A stretch of DNA of 64,000 bases from JBDWFY01 sp964291365 (GCA_964291365.2 OZ220010.1:992001-1056000), one strand, 5' to 3'; numbered from the stretch's first letter, positions 20,203 through 32,092 are shown. A program made the numbers and translations. Notes: generated by a model not told the origin, from the letters alone.

Positions 20203-23200
20203 ATGCTAATAGCAAGAGTATTTGTTGTTTGCTTGACCTTTTATCGCTGTGCACCAAAGGAGTACTGTATCACACCCTCAACTGACACACACTGATGCAA
20301 TTGGTCCTGCTATACGCTGGAAAACCTTACCTTAGATGACAGTTCTGGTGTAACTATTGAGCTGATTTTCCACCCAGGTAATCATCAATTGTCTTCACAA
20401 TTAAAAATTGTGGACAAGGACTACTTCTCAATAAGTTCATTGAAAGATGCAGAGCAGACAAATATCACTTGCAACAATAATGGAAGTCTATTTCTCGCTA
20501 ACATTAACCATGCAAATATTAGCAACATTGTGTTTCTTGGATGTGTACACATTATAGTAATCAATATCACAACCTTCGTAGTACAAAATTTTGCCTACAC
20601 AAACTACTTCAAAAGAGACATCAACAGCTTCCTCGAACTAACAAATACTAATACAACTATAAAAATGTGTTCTTTCATAATAACTAGAGACATAGTCATG
20701 CTTAATTTCAGTGATAGTAATGTCACAATTGAACAAACTGACTTCATGAGTAATGGAGGAAGCATAATTTCAAGTGCAGCTAGGGATAAAACAATCGTCA
20801 CCATTATAAACTGTACTTTTATCAATAGTTCAGTAAAGGCAACAGCATACAATACCCCTTCAGCACTGATTCATATCAAGAACAGTAATCTCACAATGGA
20901 AGGGAACATTATTGAAAATAATAACGGAGAAATGATACTTTTTACCAGAGAAAGCGATGTCAACATCAGTAACAGCAATGTAAACTCCAATTCCGCTGAT
21001 AAATGCATTTTGTGCTTTGTGAAAACCCATGTTTACTTCAGGGGTCTCACGCTAACAAACAACACTGGGAATTTCAGTTTGGTCCACTTGTTAAAAACAG
21101 GAGCACAGATAATAGATGGGCTACACTCGTCACATAATTTTGGATTGTTTCTTATCATGAGCAGCCATGTAGAATTCACAGGGTGCAATTTGCTGAACAA
21201 CTCAACTCAAAGATATAACATATACACTGAAAGCCATCTGCGAGCAGGAGGTACATTGACGGCAATAAGAAGCACTATTGTATTCCATGGAAAAACTACA
21301 TTTTTGGAGAATTATTCTGAAAAATCTGGAGGTGCACTTTATGTATCTGAAAGTAAAGTGACCATACTTGGCAATATTTCAATCATAAATAACTTTGCAT
21401 ATGAAAGTGGAGGTGGAGCATTCTTATATTTGACCAATTTCATCTGTCGAGGGAACTGTACATTCTCTAGGAATAAAGCGCGAAAAGGAGGAGGTGGAAT
21501 TTATGCTGCTGGTACATTAATCAGTGCAAGCTATTCAGACAAACATGACTAACAAATATCACTCGTGCTAATCGGCAATCAAGCTAAGAATGGTGGTGGC
21601 TTATATCTTCAGGCAAACTCCAAGCTCACAGGCATAGCAAGTGCATATTCCGGATATCAAATTGATTTCATACAAAATGTAGCTGAAGGTGATGGTGGAG
21701 CAATGTATGTTGAGGATGAAACATACTTAGGCATATGTAGAAGTAAGTCATATTTGAACTACAAGACAGAAACGGAATGTTTCTTTCAAGCGCTATACAA
21801 TGATGTGGGTATCAAGCAAGCTGGAAAGAAATATCAAATCAGTTTCATAAATAACACAGCAGCAAGAGGATCAGTGCTATATGGGGGGCTACTGGACAGG
21901 TGCACAGTAAATCCCATGGCTGATATATAATTATGACAATGACATTTATACAACTACTGCTAATCAAACAATTGGTGGTCTTGCATACTTTCTGGACGAG
22001 GTAGGACTAATCTTTCAAAATATCACCAATGAGATAGGATCTGATGCAGTAAGGATCTGCTTTTGCCATAATACAACTTATAACTGTAACTTTAAGCAAC
22101 CAACTGTTACCACTCAGAAGAGTAAAGAGTTCACCCTTACTGTAGTTGCAGTAGATCAGATAAATCGCACTGTTGACGCTAAAATTCGCAGTGTTTTGTC
22201 AGAAGGTAGCAGTTTTGGTGAAGGGCAACAATTGCAAAGTTTATCAAAACAATGTACAGATTTGAGATTCACCATTTTCTCCCAAAACAGCTCAGTGGAA
22301 CTCGTTTTGTACATTGATCCAAGTCCATGCAGAAAGTTAGGACTCTCATTTCTCAGTGTTAAGATTAATTTTGAAGACTGTAAGTGCTCGATTGGATTTC
22401 GACAAACAAATCAAAGTGATAAATGTGAATGTGAATGTGATCCAGCACTACAACCACATGTGACTGTTTGTGATTCAAACTCCTTCGTAAGAAAAACAAA
22501 CACCTGGATAAACTATACACCTAATATGCAAGGGGATGGCTACATGTACATCATCCATCCCAACTGCCCTTATGATTACTGTCTTCCACCATCCGATACC
22601 ACAGGGATAATCAACTTAAATAATCCCAATGGAGCTGATGCTCAGTGTAATTTTAACTGTGCAGGTTTGCTATGTGGCAGGTGTAGACAAGGTTACAGCA
22701 TGTCAGCAGGTAGCTTCAACTGCATAAAATGCCCTAAGCAATGGCCAGGCTTAGCAGTTGTAAACGTTCTATTTGGATTTGTCAGTGGTATATTAATGAT
22801 CATGCTGTTTCTCTTCCTTAACCTGACAGTGGCTGTAGGAACAGTAAATGGGATAATATTTTATGCAAACATTGTACTTGTGAACAGAAGTGTATTTTTG
22901 TCATTTCCCAAACAGAAGTTAATAGTATTCATATACATACTCAATACACAACTAGGACTAAACAGATGTGTATATGAAGGTATGGATGCATACGGCAATG
23001 TGTGGTTGAGCCTCCTTTTCCCATTATATCTTATATGCTTGGTAATCATCATCATTATTATCACCAAGTATTCATCTAGATGTGCACAACTAATTGGTGA
23101 TAGAAATCCAGTAGCAACCTTGGCAACTCTCATTCTAATCTCATATGCTTATTTTCTTCGCCTCATTCTTGAAATTTTCTCCTTTACAACTATTAAATAT

Positions 23201-24064
23201 CCAAATAGTACAAATGAAACTGTCTGGCTCTCTGACGCTAGCGTGAAATATCTTCAAGGTAAGCATATTCCACTCTTTTTGACAGGACTCACCATATTCA
23301 TCATAGGAATTGCCTATACATTTATCCTATTTTCATGGCAATGGCTTCTGCATGCACCAAACATTATGGTGTTCAAATGGATCAAAAACACCAAACTACA
23401 TGGATTCATTGAAACATACCATGCCCCATACAAGCCCAAGTATCGCTATTGGACAGGCTTACTCTTACTCTTGCGAATACTGCTAAACATTTTGATAACA
23501 GTGAATGTATCAGGTAGTCCCAGATACAACCTTCTTACTACAGGGATTATTATAACACTTTTGATCATGCTGAAAACATACATAGGTAACAAAGTATACA
23601 AAATCAAGACACTGGATTATATTGAAAATATTTGCTACTTTAACCTCCTCTTCCTCACTATAGCTACCTGCTATACTCAACAAATTAATGCACAGAAGAC
23701 TTCAACTTATGCATCCATCAGTGTAACATTAGCGCTGTTCCTTTGCATCTCAATATACCACGTCCACTGTGCTTTCAGTAACTTTATGTGGTACAGGAAA
23801 GTGTTTAATTGGACTTCAAACAAGATCAAACGAAAAACGCTTAACACAAATGACACCTCTGATTCTATTAGAGTGAACAAGCTTATCAAATGCTCATCTA
23901 CGGAAGTAACATTCTCTACCTCAACATTGACAACAGATGACCAAATCCAATGTACTTGTAAAACGACAAAATTTAATGAACAAGGTCAAAGGATAAAAAC
24001 AGAGAGCTACACATGTACATGTAGCACACATACATTGAGAGAGCCACTGCTACAGGAAATTTGA
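20203..24064 (+). pseudogene. type A pseudogene (A5)
   Basis: Nearly full-length type A gene with three visible lesions. ATG at 20203 opens a signal-peptide frame. That frame meets TGA at 20293-20295, reopens to 21549, meets TAA at 21550-21552, and continues in the same frame to about 21930. There a frame change leads to the open 3' part (about 21950-24064). Retained parts: GGTL/GGAL beta-helix repeats, GGLLDRC just before 21905, CSIGF, CPYDYC, GLLCGRC, a membrane core with YRYWTGLLLLLR, and a tail ending HTLREPLLQEI. The sequence is the most divergent A type here and is the parent type of fragments A6 and A7. Only three small lesions in 3.9 kb suggest recent loss. Sequencing error is possible but would have to occur three times. 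Confidence 0.82.
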
Positions 24065-24984
24065 GTTTCCATTAATTACTACATCTAACTTTTTACACAT
24101 GCATACTCTGAAGGGATGAATAAATGATCACAAGTCTGCTAACTACTCTCTTGAATAACTAATACCAATATATCTTCTCTTTCAAGATTTTTTACACTAA
24201 TGCACTCGAAACTTTTTAATGCAGGGCTGAATAAATAGCTATCTATCCATCTGGTTATCATTCAAGTAGTGAAACTATTTGTCTTGTAGCAGTATTTTGA
24301 GCTGTACACTTAATCAAAATAACTAATATCAGCTGTATTTGAAGTGAACATTTTAACAATTCATGTCAGGTGAGCTGACAGTACAATTATACCTTAGGCA
24401 ATGCGCATGCAGGATGTCCCCAGAAAAAAAAATAGAGCAATAATTTTGCCACATCCTATACCATTGCTTATTACCTTGCTTTAGCAAATTTGTAGTGTCA
24501 TGGCATAAATCACAATCAGAAAAGACGCTGGTGAAAAGTCAAATTCTTGCTAATTTGCATGCCCTAATATCACTATCATGTTGACCAAAGCAACTCTGTT
24601 GTAAACTTAGCCATACTAGGCTGACACAGTTACATAGCCTAATGAGCCTAGAAAAGCACCTGCTAAGTGTAGTATGATATTGTGGCTTCTTGATTTCAAA
24701 CTACATGTGGTACTAAATGTATGTATAGTGTAATAGAGGGTCAAAGGTGAACAACACAAAGTAGCACAGCGGGGCGCCACACTAGCGAGCTATGGAAACA
24801 CCCATGCAATGAAGAATGCACAGTTGATACTCAATGTTAATGACAAACTTAGACAAACAACTACAGCTTACATAAACCACAACCATTATGTAACCCAAAA
24901 ACCAAAACCTCCATTCAGTAAAATGTAAATAAAAGGATTTGAACAAAGGTAACTGTTTAAATCTCAGATTTGAACATTTGCACC
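24065..24984. other. A5-B2 intergenic region
   Basis: About 900 bp without a gene. I see AATAAA motifs soon after the A5 stop (near 24118) and no clear repeat structure. Confidence 0.3.
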
Positions 24985-26685
24985 ATGAGTAAGGTAGTGT
25001 TGTTCTTAATGCTATTTACAATATCATCAAATAAGTTGAAAAGTAACAGCTCTGACAGTATCAGTGTGAGTAAGTCCTCTGGGAACAATAATCACTGCAG
25101 TAATGACAGTTTTTGTCCAACATGGTTCACTTGTAATGCCGAGAAAGAGTGTCAGTGTGACAGCGGGCGCACAACAGCAATTAGATGTGATAATCAAAAA
25201 CAAATTTCTGCAGTTTTAAACTGTAATTGCGTAACATATAACAATGAGAGCAAATCAACGTATGTTGGGGCTTGCTTCTACAATTGCATAACCAGTGGTC
25301 TATCAAGTGACTTATTTGTTCAAAAACTACCTGAGAATCCAGAAATGCTGATTAGCAACTATTCAATATGCAAATACTTTCATAGAACAGGCCTACTCTG
25401 TGGTGACTGTATAGATGGGTACAGTCCACTAGTACTATCATATGATCTCAGTTGTGTGGAGTGTCCACATGGGAATAAGGATTGGTGGAAATTTTTCCTG
25501 GCTGGAGTTTTGCCCCTGACAGCATTTTATTTATTTATACTTGCCTTTAACATTAATGTGACATCTTCCCGCCTTCATGGTGTGGTTTGGTACAGTCAAG
25601 TTTTGTCTATGCCAGCCTTCATTAGAATATTTCTAGTTACATGCAGAGTACAAGAAGTGGAATATCTGAATGTCATAAAAACAATTTCTGTATTCTATAG
25701 TCTGTGGAATCTTGATCTTTTTCGCTCCATCCTTCCTAATATTTGTCTAAATGTGACAACCCTTCAAGCCTTAGCCCTGGAATATCTAATTGCACTTTAT
25801 CCCCTTGTCTTGATACTATTTACATATCTCCTTATTGTGCTCTATGATAGAAGAATTGCGTTTATAGTAGCTGTATGGACACCATTTAAGAAAGTACTTA
25901 CAGTGTTTCGAAAGTCTTGGGACATTCGTACATCTGTTCTTGATTCTTTTGCCACTTTCTTTTTGTTGTCCTACAACAAGGTTTTAAGCGTAACAGCAGA
26001 TATTTTGATACCAACTAAAATTTATCAGCTTGGTTCAAATAAGTCAATGTTTGGACTCTATTACTCACCAAGTATCTCTTACTTTGGCAAATATCACCTT
26101 CCCTATGCTATCCTAGCAGTAAATATTGTTACACTGTTTGTATGTATCCCTACAACCATTTTAATCTGCTATCCTTGTAAGTTCTTCCAAAAGTTTCTTT
26201 CTCTCTTTCCTTTCAACTGGCACTTTCTCCACGCCTTTGTTGATTCTTTTCAAGGCTGCTACAAGAACGGGACAGAACCTGGAACATTCGACTGTCGATG
26301 GTTCTCAGTATATATGCTACTGATGCGCCCATTGCTTTTCATCATTTATGGTTTAACACTATCCATAATGTTCTTTATATATGGCCTAATCGCTCTACTG
26401 ATCCTACTGTTAGTAATAATAAACTTTCAACCACTCAAAAAAGTTGGTTTACAATATCCACTTTATAACTTGATCTTTTTAATTTTGCTCTGTCTTACCC
26501 ACATTGCCATACTGGGGAGAGAACTTACTCATATTGAAAGATACTTTGCCTATCACACAGTTCTTTCAATAATTGCACTTTCGACGGCAATTATTCCAAT
26601 ACTTTACATTTTTTATCTCATTGGCTCATGGATGTTCTCAAGGATCAACATACGCATACCACGACTGCCTTTCCTCTACATGTAG
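24985..26685 (+). CDS. type B short Cys-rich multi-pass membrane protein (B2)
   Basis: Single frame of 566 aa from the ATG at 24985. The frame extends five codons further upstream without an ATG, and MSKVVLFLMLF matches the start of the B4 pseudogene. Signal peptide, then CSNDSFCPTWFTC, CNCVTYN, YVGACFYNC, FHRTGLLCGDCIDGYSP, then about 8 membrane segments including HGVVWYSQVLSMPAFIR, SWDIRTSVLDSFATFF and NGTEPGTFDCRWFS. It ends shortly after the last segment and has no EPLL tail. AATAAA lies at 26790-26795. Closest relative in the window is B4 (broken). The function is unknown; the protein is presumably on the cell surface with the Cys module outside. Confidence 0.88.
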   Translation: MSKVVLFLMLFTISSNKLKSNSSDSISVSKSSGNNNHCSNDSFCPTWFTCNAEKECQCDSGRTTAIRCDNQKQISAVLNCNCVTYNNESKSTYVGACFYNCITSGLSSDLFVQKLPENPEMLISNYSICKYFHRTGLLCGDCIDGYSPLVLSYDLSCVECPHGNKDWWKFFLAGVLPLTAFYLFILAFNINVTSSRLHGVVWYSQVLSMPAFIRIFLVTCRVQEVEYLNVIKTISVFYSLWNLDLFRSILPNICLNVTTLQALALEYLIALYPLVLILFTYLLIVLYDRRIAFIVAVWTPFKKVLTVFRKSWDIRTSVLDSFATFFLLSYNKVLSVTADILIPTKIYQLGSNKSMFGLYYSPSISYFGKYHLPYAILAVNIVTLFVCIPTTILICYPCKFFQKFLSLFPFNWHFLHAFVDSFQGCYKNGTEPGTFDCRWFSVYMLLMRPLLFIIYGLTLSIMFFIYGLIALLILLLVIINFQPLKKVGLQYPLYNLIFLILLCLTHIAILGRELTHIERYFAYHTVLSIIALSTAIIPILYIFYLIGSWMFSRINIRIPRLPFLYM

Positions 26686-27950
26686 CCATTCACCTCTGCT
26701 CATAACTTGACAGATAGACAGCTAATTTATGTTAAGTAGCAGTTATGTTAAGTTTAACAAGTATACACCAAACACAAACACAACTTATTAATAAATGATC
26801 TTTATCCTTGAATGCTACATACATATTGTACAGCTAGTCAGTAATCTTGTATAAAATAAGCTTTCATTGATGTCAACTGATTGGATCATATGGCCATACT
26901 TAACTTTGGATATGCACAGAAATGTCAGCATGCCATAGCTCAAGTAGGCCAATCAAAACACAATTCAGTGTAGCATTTGTGTTCCTTGTCCAATGTTTAT
27001 GTCTAGAGTCACAGAAAAGTCACTTTTTTACTGTTTCTAACATTTGATAGCACTAATCACTACCACGATGTCTAAATCTTGAGATCCAGCAATTGTGTGG
27101 ATAATAATGACAATGACGACGACAGAATTAGGACAAAATTGATCACTAGCCATGCAAAATGGTAAAATACTCCCGTATCAATAATTAACTACATATCAAT
27201 TAATGCAGGAACAACTTAATTTATACCTAAATAGTATTCATGCTGGGCTTCTGTTAAGTCAAGAGTAGATTAGGACAAGAGTGTTGAACTCCCGTACAAA
27301 AGTCTGGATGGCTGTAGAGTGATGCATGCAAAAACCTAGTAATCAGTCCCACAAGTGGTGTAGTTTACTAGGTGTTATGCAAACACAGCTATACAAGTCA
27401 CATGTGCCTATGCAGACTGCAGTGTGTGACTTGTGGTCACTTGTGGTCACTTGTGTAAACAGTCATGTACTAGTCTACACTACAGATTTCATTTAGCTAA
27501 GCATCTGTGATGTCACTCTACTGGAACACTCCCCTATGTAGTTCAACACTAATCTACTCTTGGTTAAGTCAATAACACTCTTGTTGAGGGAATACTGGGT
27601 TTACAATACAGTTATTTAACAGATATTCACAAATGAAAAGCACTTAGGTATGCACACTTAAACATTAAAGCTCTGTTTACACTAGGCCTTTAAACTGCTT
27701 TGGAAGCAAGCTTATTTTAAGTTGGCTTGTGTAAACATGCTAAGCCACTTTACAAATAGCTATTCAACTAAACCTCTTTGTAAACCACGTCAGGGAGATG
27801 GTTTGAAACTGGTTTCAAAACGGTTTAGGATATGCTGCTGTACAAGCGTCCATGTGTAAATGCTTTAAGCTGGCTTAAGGCACTTATGTAAGCTGGATCA
27901 ACGCCCTACATGTAAATGCATATGCTTTCCAGATCAGTTTAGACCACATC
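26686..27950. other. B2-A6 spacer with a MITE
   Basis: No gene seen. It holds the 303-bp MITE at 27260-27562 (listed separately). Sequences on both sides of that MITE (about 27235-27259 and 27563-27660) resemble 35545-35660 upstream of B5. Confidence 0.4.
27260..27562. mobile_element. 300-bp MITE, copy 1 (hAT-like)
   Basis: Imperfect terminal inverted repeats, left AAGAGTAGATTAG with GTGTTGAACT and right AGTTCAACACT with CTACTCTTG. The direct repeat GTTAAGT lies on both sides (27253-27259 and 27563-27569). A second copy with its own flanking repeat is at 43698-43997. The length, TIRs and 7-8 bp target duplication fit a non-autonomous hAT-type element. It has no coding capacity. Confidence 0.8.
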
Positions 27951-28022
27951 AGCAATCATTCCAATCATCTATGCCACATTTATCATCTGTTCATGGCTAG
28001 TTTCAAGGTTAGTTTCAAGGTA
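27951..28022 (+). pseudogene. relic of a type B 3' end
   Basis: About 20 codons translate to AIIPIIYATFIICSWLVSR, matching the last membrane segment of B genes (B1 has AIIQVAYITFLIGSWLVSR). The last few codons are duplicated before a stop. It directly precedes the type A fragment A6, so a deleted B gene and a deleted A gene are fused here. Confidence 0.65.
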
Positions 28023-28049
28023 GAGACACAAAATAGAAACAGAAATGGC

Positions 28050-28616
28050 TAAAGTGCTTCATTGAAGTGTACCATGCTCCATACAGGCCAAAGTATCTCA
28101 ATACAACCTTATCACTACCGGAATAGTTATTGGCTTACTAGTCATGCTAAAAACATACATAGGTAATTAAGTGTAAAAAAAGAAGATATTGGACTATATT
28201 TATTTCTTTAATCTTCTCCTCTTACATTCTATACCCAACATGTGAGTGCACAGAAGACTTAACTTACATATCTATCAGTACAACCTTAGTATTGTTCCTA
28301 TGTATTATGCTGTATCATATTCACTATACTTACAGTAGATTCATGTGGTATTTAATTGGTTTTGAACAAGATCAAACAAAACAAACAGGTCAAAAGAGAC
28401 AATTCTGATTCTACTAAAGCAAGCAACATTTTTAAATGTTCGTCCACAGAAGTCACACTTACTAATTTAATAAAAGTTTTGACATCGAATAATGACTTCC
28501 GGTACACATATGAGACAACAAAATTCAGAGAACAAGATCAAGAGATTATGGTGGAGAATTACACATGTACAACTAGTTCACATACACTGAGGGAGCCACT
28601 GCTACAAGACATTTAA
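28050..28616 (+). pseudogene. type A 3' fragment (A6)
   Basis: Only the 3' sixth of an A5-like gene remains. It begins at FIEVYHAPYRPKY (about 28062), jumps over the RYWTG membrane segment by deletion, keeps LITTG and VMLKTYIGN followed by a stop, and ends in the tail SSTEVTLT and HTLREPLLQDI. The tail frame (28356-28616) is still open. The whole ectodomain and most membrane segments are gone. It occupies the A position of an A-B unit with B3. Confidence 0.82.
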
Positions 28617-28936
28617 GAGTGTTGTCCAGATTACATTTCATATTAAATTTTCATGACTTAATACAAGAATGCATACATGTAATCAGTCTGTATAGTAGGT
28701 ACTTTATTCCTTGTGAAAGCAGATGTTTGTTTAGATGTTATCAATAAATTATAGAGACAACACAACTACAATGGCAATGCATACTGTTTTCTCAATTTCA
28801 CTCTTAGACTAACAATAACGACATACAGAGAACAGAAAACAAACATGAAATAGAACTTTCCTACCATATATACCATAGTGTATATTATGATACTATAATA
28901 GCTATAGGGTGGCTGCATAGTAGGGTAGGACTAAAC
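28617..28936. other. A6-B3 intergenic region
   Basis: About 320 bp. It resembles 32093-32400 upstream of B4 (shared GTGAAAGC and TGTTTAGATGTTAT blocks), so A6-B3 and A7-B4 spacers are duplicates. No other feature seen. Confidence 0.4.
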
Positions 28937-30622
28937 ATGAGATCTTTAGTTGAGATAGTGCTATTCTTAATGCTAATAGTGGTACCATTAAGCAAGTCAA
29001 AAGAAAGCAACACTAATGTGTACATGTTCCGAAAAGAAAATCATATTCAATGTAGCAATGATAGTATTTGTCCAACATGGTTCACATGCAATGCAAACAA
29101 AAAGTGTCAGTGTGATGACAGACACACAGATAAGATTTTATGTGATGACAGAGCTCACACTTCAGCTGTTCTGAACTGCAATTGCGTGACTTACAATAAA
29201 GATGAAAAGTCTACCTATGTTGGAAGTTGCTTCTACAACTGTCGAAGTTTCAATTGGACCCATGATTTGCCTATTCGACAACTACCTAAGGATCCAGAAG
29301 CTCTGATCAACCATTCAGTATGCACACACTTTCACAGAACTGGCCTACTCTGTGGCGATTGTGAAGAGGGATATAGTCCATTTGTTCTATCATACAATCT
29401 CAGTTGTGCAAAGTGTCCAGATGGGTATAAAAATTGGTGGAAATTTATCCTAGCTGGATTTGTACCCCTCACCATATTTTATTTCTTTATACTTGCTTTT
29501 AACATTAATGTGACATCTTCCCGCCTTCATGGCGTGGTTTGGTACAGTCAAACTATGTCTATGCCTGCATTCATTCGAATAATGCTACTTGCTCTCAGTA
29601 TAGAAAATGCACAGTACCTCACAACTGCTAAAGCAGTCTTTGCATTTTATACCTTGTGGAATCTTGATCTATTCCATTCCATCATTCCCAATATTTGTCT
29701 CAATGTTTCAACTCTTCAAGCATTAGCTCTAGAGTACATAATTGCACTTTATCCCTTTGCACTGATACTCTTTTCCTACTTGCTTATTATTCTCTATGAT
29801 AGAAATGCCTATTTGATTGTGATTGTATGGAAACCGTTCAGAAGGGTGTTGGTGAAACTTAAAGGATCTTGGGATATTCGCACATCTGTACTTGATTCTT
29901 TTGCCACCTTCTTTCTACTATCATATGTCAAGGTCTTGAGTGTAACAGTTGATCTTTTAATACCAACTAAAATTTATCAGTTGGGCTCAAACGAAGCATT
30001 ATTTGGACTCTACTACTCACCAAGTGTTCCTTATTTCGGTAATCATCACCTTCCTTATGCTATCCTAGCAATCATAATCTTCACGTTTTTTGTGGTCTTT
30101 CCTACAGTTGTACTAGTTTTGTACCCCTGTCGCTTCTTCCAAAGGTTTCTCTCTCTCTTTCCTTTCAACTGGCACTTTCTCCATGCCTTTGTTGACTCCT
30201 TTCAAGGCTGCTACAAGGATGGGACAGAACCTGGAACATTTGACTGCCGTTGGTTTTCAGTACTGATGTTGCTAATCCAGCAGTTGCTTTTCATTCTTTA
30301 TGGCTTAATCCTGTCAGTGATGTACTTTGTATACGGCCTCATTTTTCTATTAATTCTGTTGATAGCAATGATTAATATTCAGCCGCTAAAAAAGGTCAAT
30401 TTGCACTATCCATTGCCTGACTTAATGTTTGCTTTCTTACTCAGTTTCTCTTATGTTGCTATACTGGGGAGAGGACTTGCTAATATTGAAAAGTACTTCT
30501 ATTACCACACGGCATTGACCATGCTTGCATTTATGACAGCATTCGTTCCACTACTCTATATCACATATCTCATTGGTTCATGGTTGCTCTCAAAGATAAA
30601 AATATGTGTATCACACCTTTGA
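28937..30622 (+). CDS. type B short Cys-rich multi-pass membrane protein (B3)
   Basis: Single frame of 561 aa from ATG. Signal peptide (about 1-22), CSNDSICPTWFTC (about 39-51), CNCVTYN, YVGSCFYNC, FHRTGLLCGDCEEGYSP (about 130-146), then a hydrophobic core from about 166 with about 8 segments, including HGVVWYSQTMSMPAFIR, SWDIRTSVLDSFATFF and DGTEPGTFDCRWFS. C-terminus ends KICVSHL right after the last segment. It is the rightmost intact gene of the array; everything to its right in the families is broken. The function is unknown. Confidence 0.88.
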   Translation: MRSLVEIVLFLMLIVVPLSKSKESNTNVYMFRKENHIQCSNDSICPTWFTCNANKKCQCDDRHTDKILCDDRAHTSAVLNCNCVTYNKDEKSTYVGSCFYNCRSFNWTHDLPIRQLPKDPEALINHSVCTHFHRTGLLCGDCEEGYSPFVLSYNLSCAKCPDGYKNWWKFILAGFVPLTIFYFFILAFNINVTSSRLHGVVWYSQTMSMPAFIRIMLLALSIENAQYLTTAKAVFAFYTLWNLDLFHSIIPNICLNVSTLQALALEYIIALYPFALILFSYLLIILYDRNAYLIVIVWKPFRRVLVKLKGSWDIRTSVLDSFATFFLLSYVKVLSVTVDLLIPTKIYQLGSNEALFGLYYSPSVPYFGNHHLPYAILAIIIFTFFVVFPTVVLVLYPCRFFQRFLSLFPFNWHFLHAFVDSFQGCYKDGTEPGTFDCRWFSVLMLLIQQLLFILYGLILSVMYFVYGLIFLLILLIAMINIQPLKKVNLHYPLPDLMFAFLLSFSYVAILGRGLANIEKYFYYHTALTMLAFMTAFVPLLYITYLIGSWLLSKIKICVSHL

Positions 30623-31039
30623 TCACCACATCAAACAACATACATGAAACTACATACATGTACGGTACTATTTCCACGTATCATGACAGCTGCACATACA
30701 AATTATCAGTACCAGGTAAAAAAACTGAGTGACACTGAAACATAACATCCATTAACTAGTACCTAGACAGTTTGATACATTGTTATACTACTATATAACA
30801 CAGAATGTATATTATAACACTATATCTACCTACACTGTATGAAAAATTCTGATTTCATGTTTATTATGTGCTTTTAGTACTATCATTTGATTATTTTTGA
30901 AGTCTACTGTCCCTAACTCAGGATACAAAACATTCATTATCCCAAAATACACAATAATCATACACTGTGTGAAAGCTGGTCCAAAATCCACAATATAACT
31001 GCTTAGAGAAAGAGTAATAACTGGTGGCCTTGGGAACTG
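30623..31039. other. B3-A7 intergenic region
   Basis: AT-rich spacer of about 400 bp in which I see no gene or repeat. Confidence 0.3.
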
Positions 31040-32092
31040 TGGATGGGATTATCTGAACTGCTTCATTGAAGTGTACCTAGTCTATCAGGCTAGACCGTTT
31101 TCACCCGACGACCTTTACCTACTCCCCACACGCGAAAAGGGTCTAGCAAAGGTCAGGTTTAATAAAATTTTGTCTGGCCAATCAGATTCAGCTTTTGAAA
31201 TCCATGCAAGCAATTAATGCGTGGGTGTAGAGTAACCTTTGGCAAAACACGGGCACTAGACTAGGCCTACTATGCGTATTATAGTCTTAGAGCTCACTGG
31301 GAAACATGAGAACATCAGACTCGGGCATCTGCAGCTTCTTTTCTTGTTTTTGAGCCAAGTGCACACTTGTATGGCTTCACCCAATGAATTGCATTCCAAT
31401 ACTGACCTTTGCTAGACCCTTTTTCGCGTGTGGATAGTAGGTAATGGTCATCGGGCAAAAAGGGTCTAGCTTGATGGACTAAAGTGTACCATGCTCCATA
31501 TGGGCCAAAGTATCGTTATTGGACAGGTATTCTCCTTCTCCTGCAAGTGATACTCGACATTCTGATAACGGTAGCATATCGGGAAGTCCTCAATACAACC
31601 TTCTCACCACCGGAATATAGTTACTAATCAATAATAAAGTGTACAAAAAGAAGATATTGGACCTATATTGAAAATAAGTTTTTTAATCTTCTTTTTCTCA
31701 CTGTGGTTATATTCTATACCCAACATGTAAGTGCACAGAAGACTTCAACTTACATCTCTATCAGTACAACCTTAGTATTGTTCCTATGTATCATGCTGTA
31801 TATTATTCACTATACTTTCAGTAGATTCATGTGGTATAAGAAAAAATTTGATTGGATTTTGAACAAAACAAAATGACAACTCTGATTCTACTAATGCAAG
31901 CAACATTTTTAAATGTTCGTCCACATAAGTCACCTTTCTAATTCAACAAAAGTTTTGACATCGAATGATGACTTCCGGTACATGTATGAGACAACAAAGT
32001 TCAGAGAACAAGATCAAGAGATTATGGTGGAGAACTACACATGTACAAGTAGTTCACATACACTGAGAGAGCCACTACTACAAGATATTTAA
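31040..32092 (+). pseudogene. type A 3' fragment (A7) interrupted by a transposon
   Basis: 3' remnant of an A5-like gene: CFIEVY..., then the 404-bp element at 31078-31481, then resumption at YHAPYGPKYRYWTGILLLLQV. The sequence runs in several frames through LTTG and NNKVYKKKILD, and ends with YETTKFREQDQEIMVENY and HTLREPLLQDI. It keeps the RYWTG region that A6 has lost, so A6 and A7 decayed independently after duplication. It is not translatable. Confidence 0.82.
31078..31481. mobile_element. 404-bp long-TIR element with 9-bp target duplication (Mutator-like)
   Basis: TIRs of about 79 bp (31078-31156 and 31402-31481) beginning TAGTC[TC]ATCA[GA]GCTAGACC. The 9-bp repeat AAGTGTACC flanks the element at 31069-31077 and 31482-31490, and the undisrupted site is seen once in A6 (near 28067). 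Long TIRs plus a 9-bp duplication are the known hallmark of MULE elements. It contains no transposase. Each TIR itself holds an internal inverted pair (GCTAGACC and GGGTCTAGC). Confidence 0.85.
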
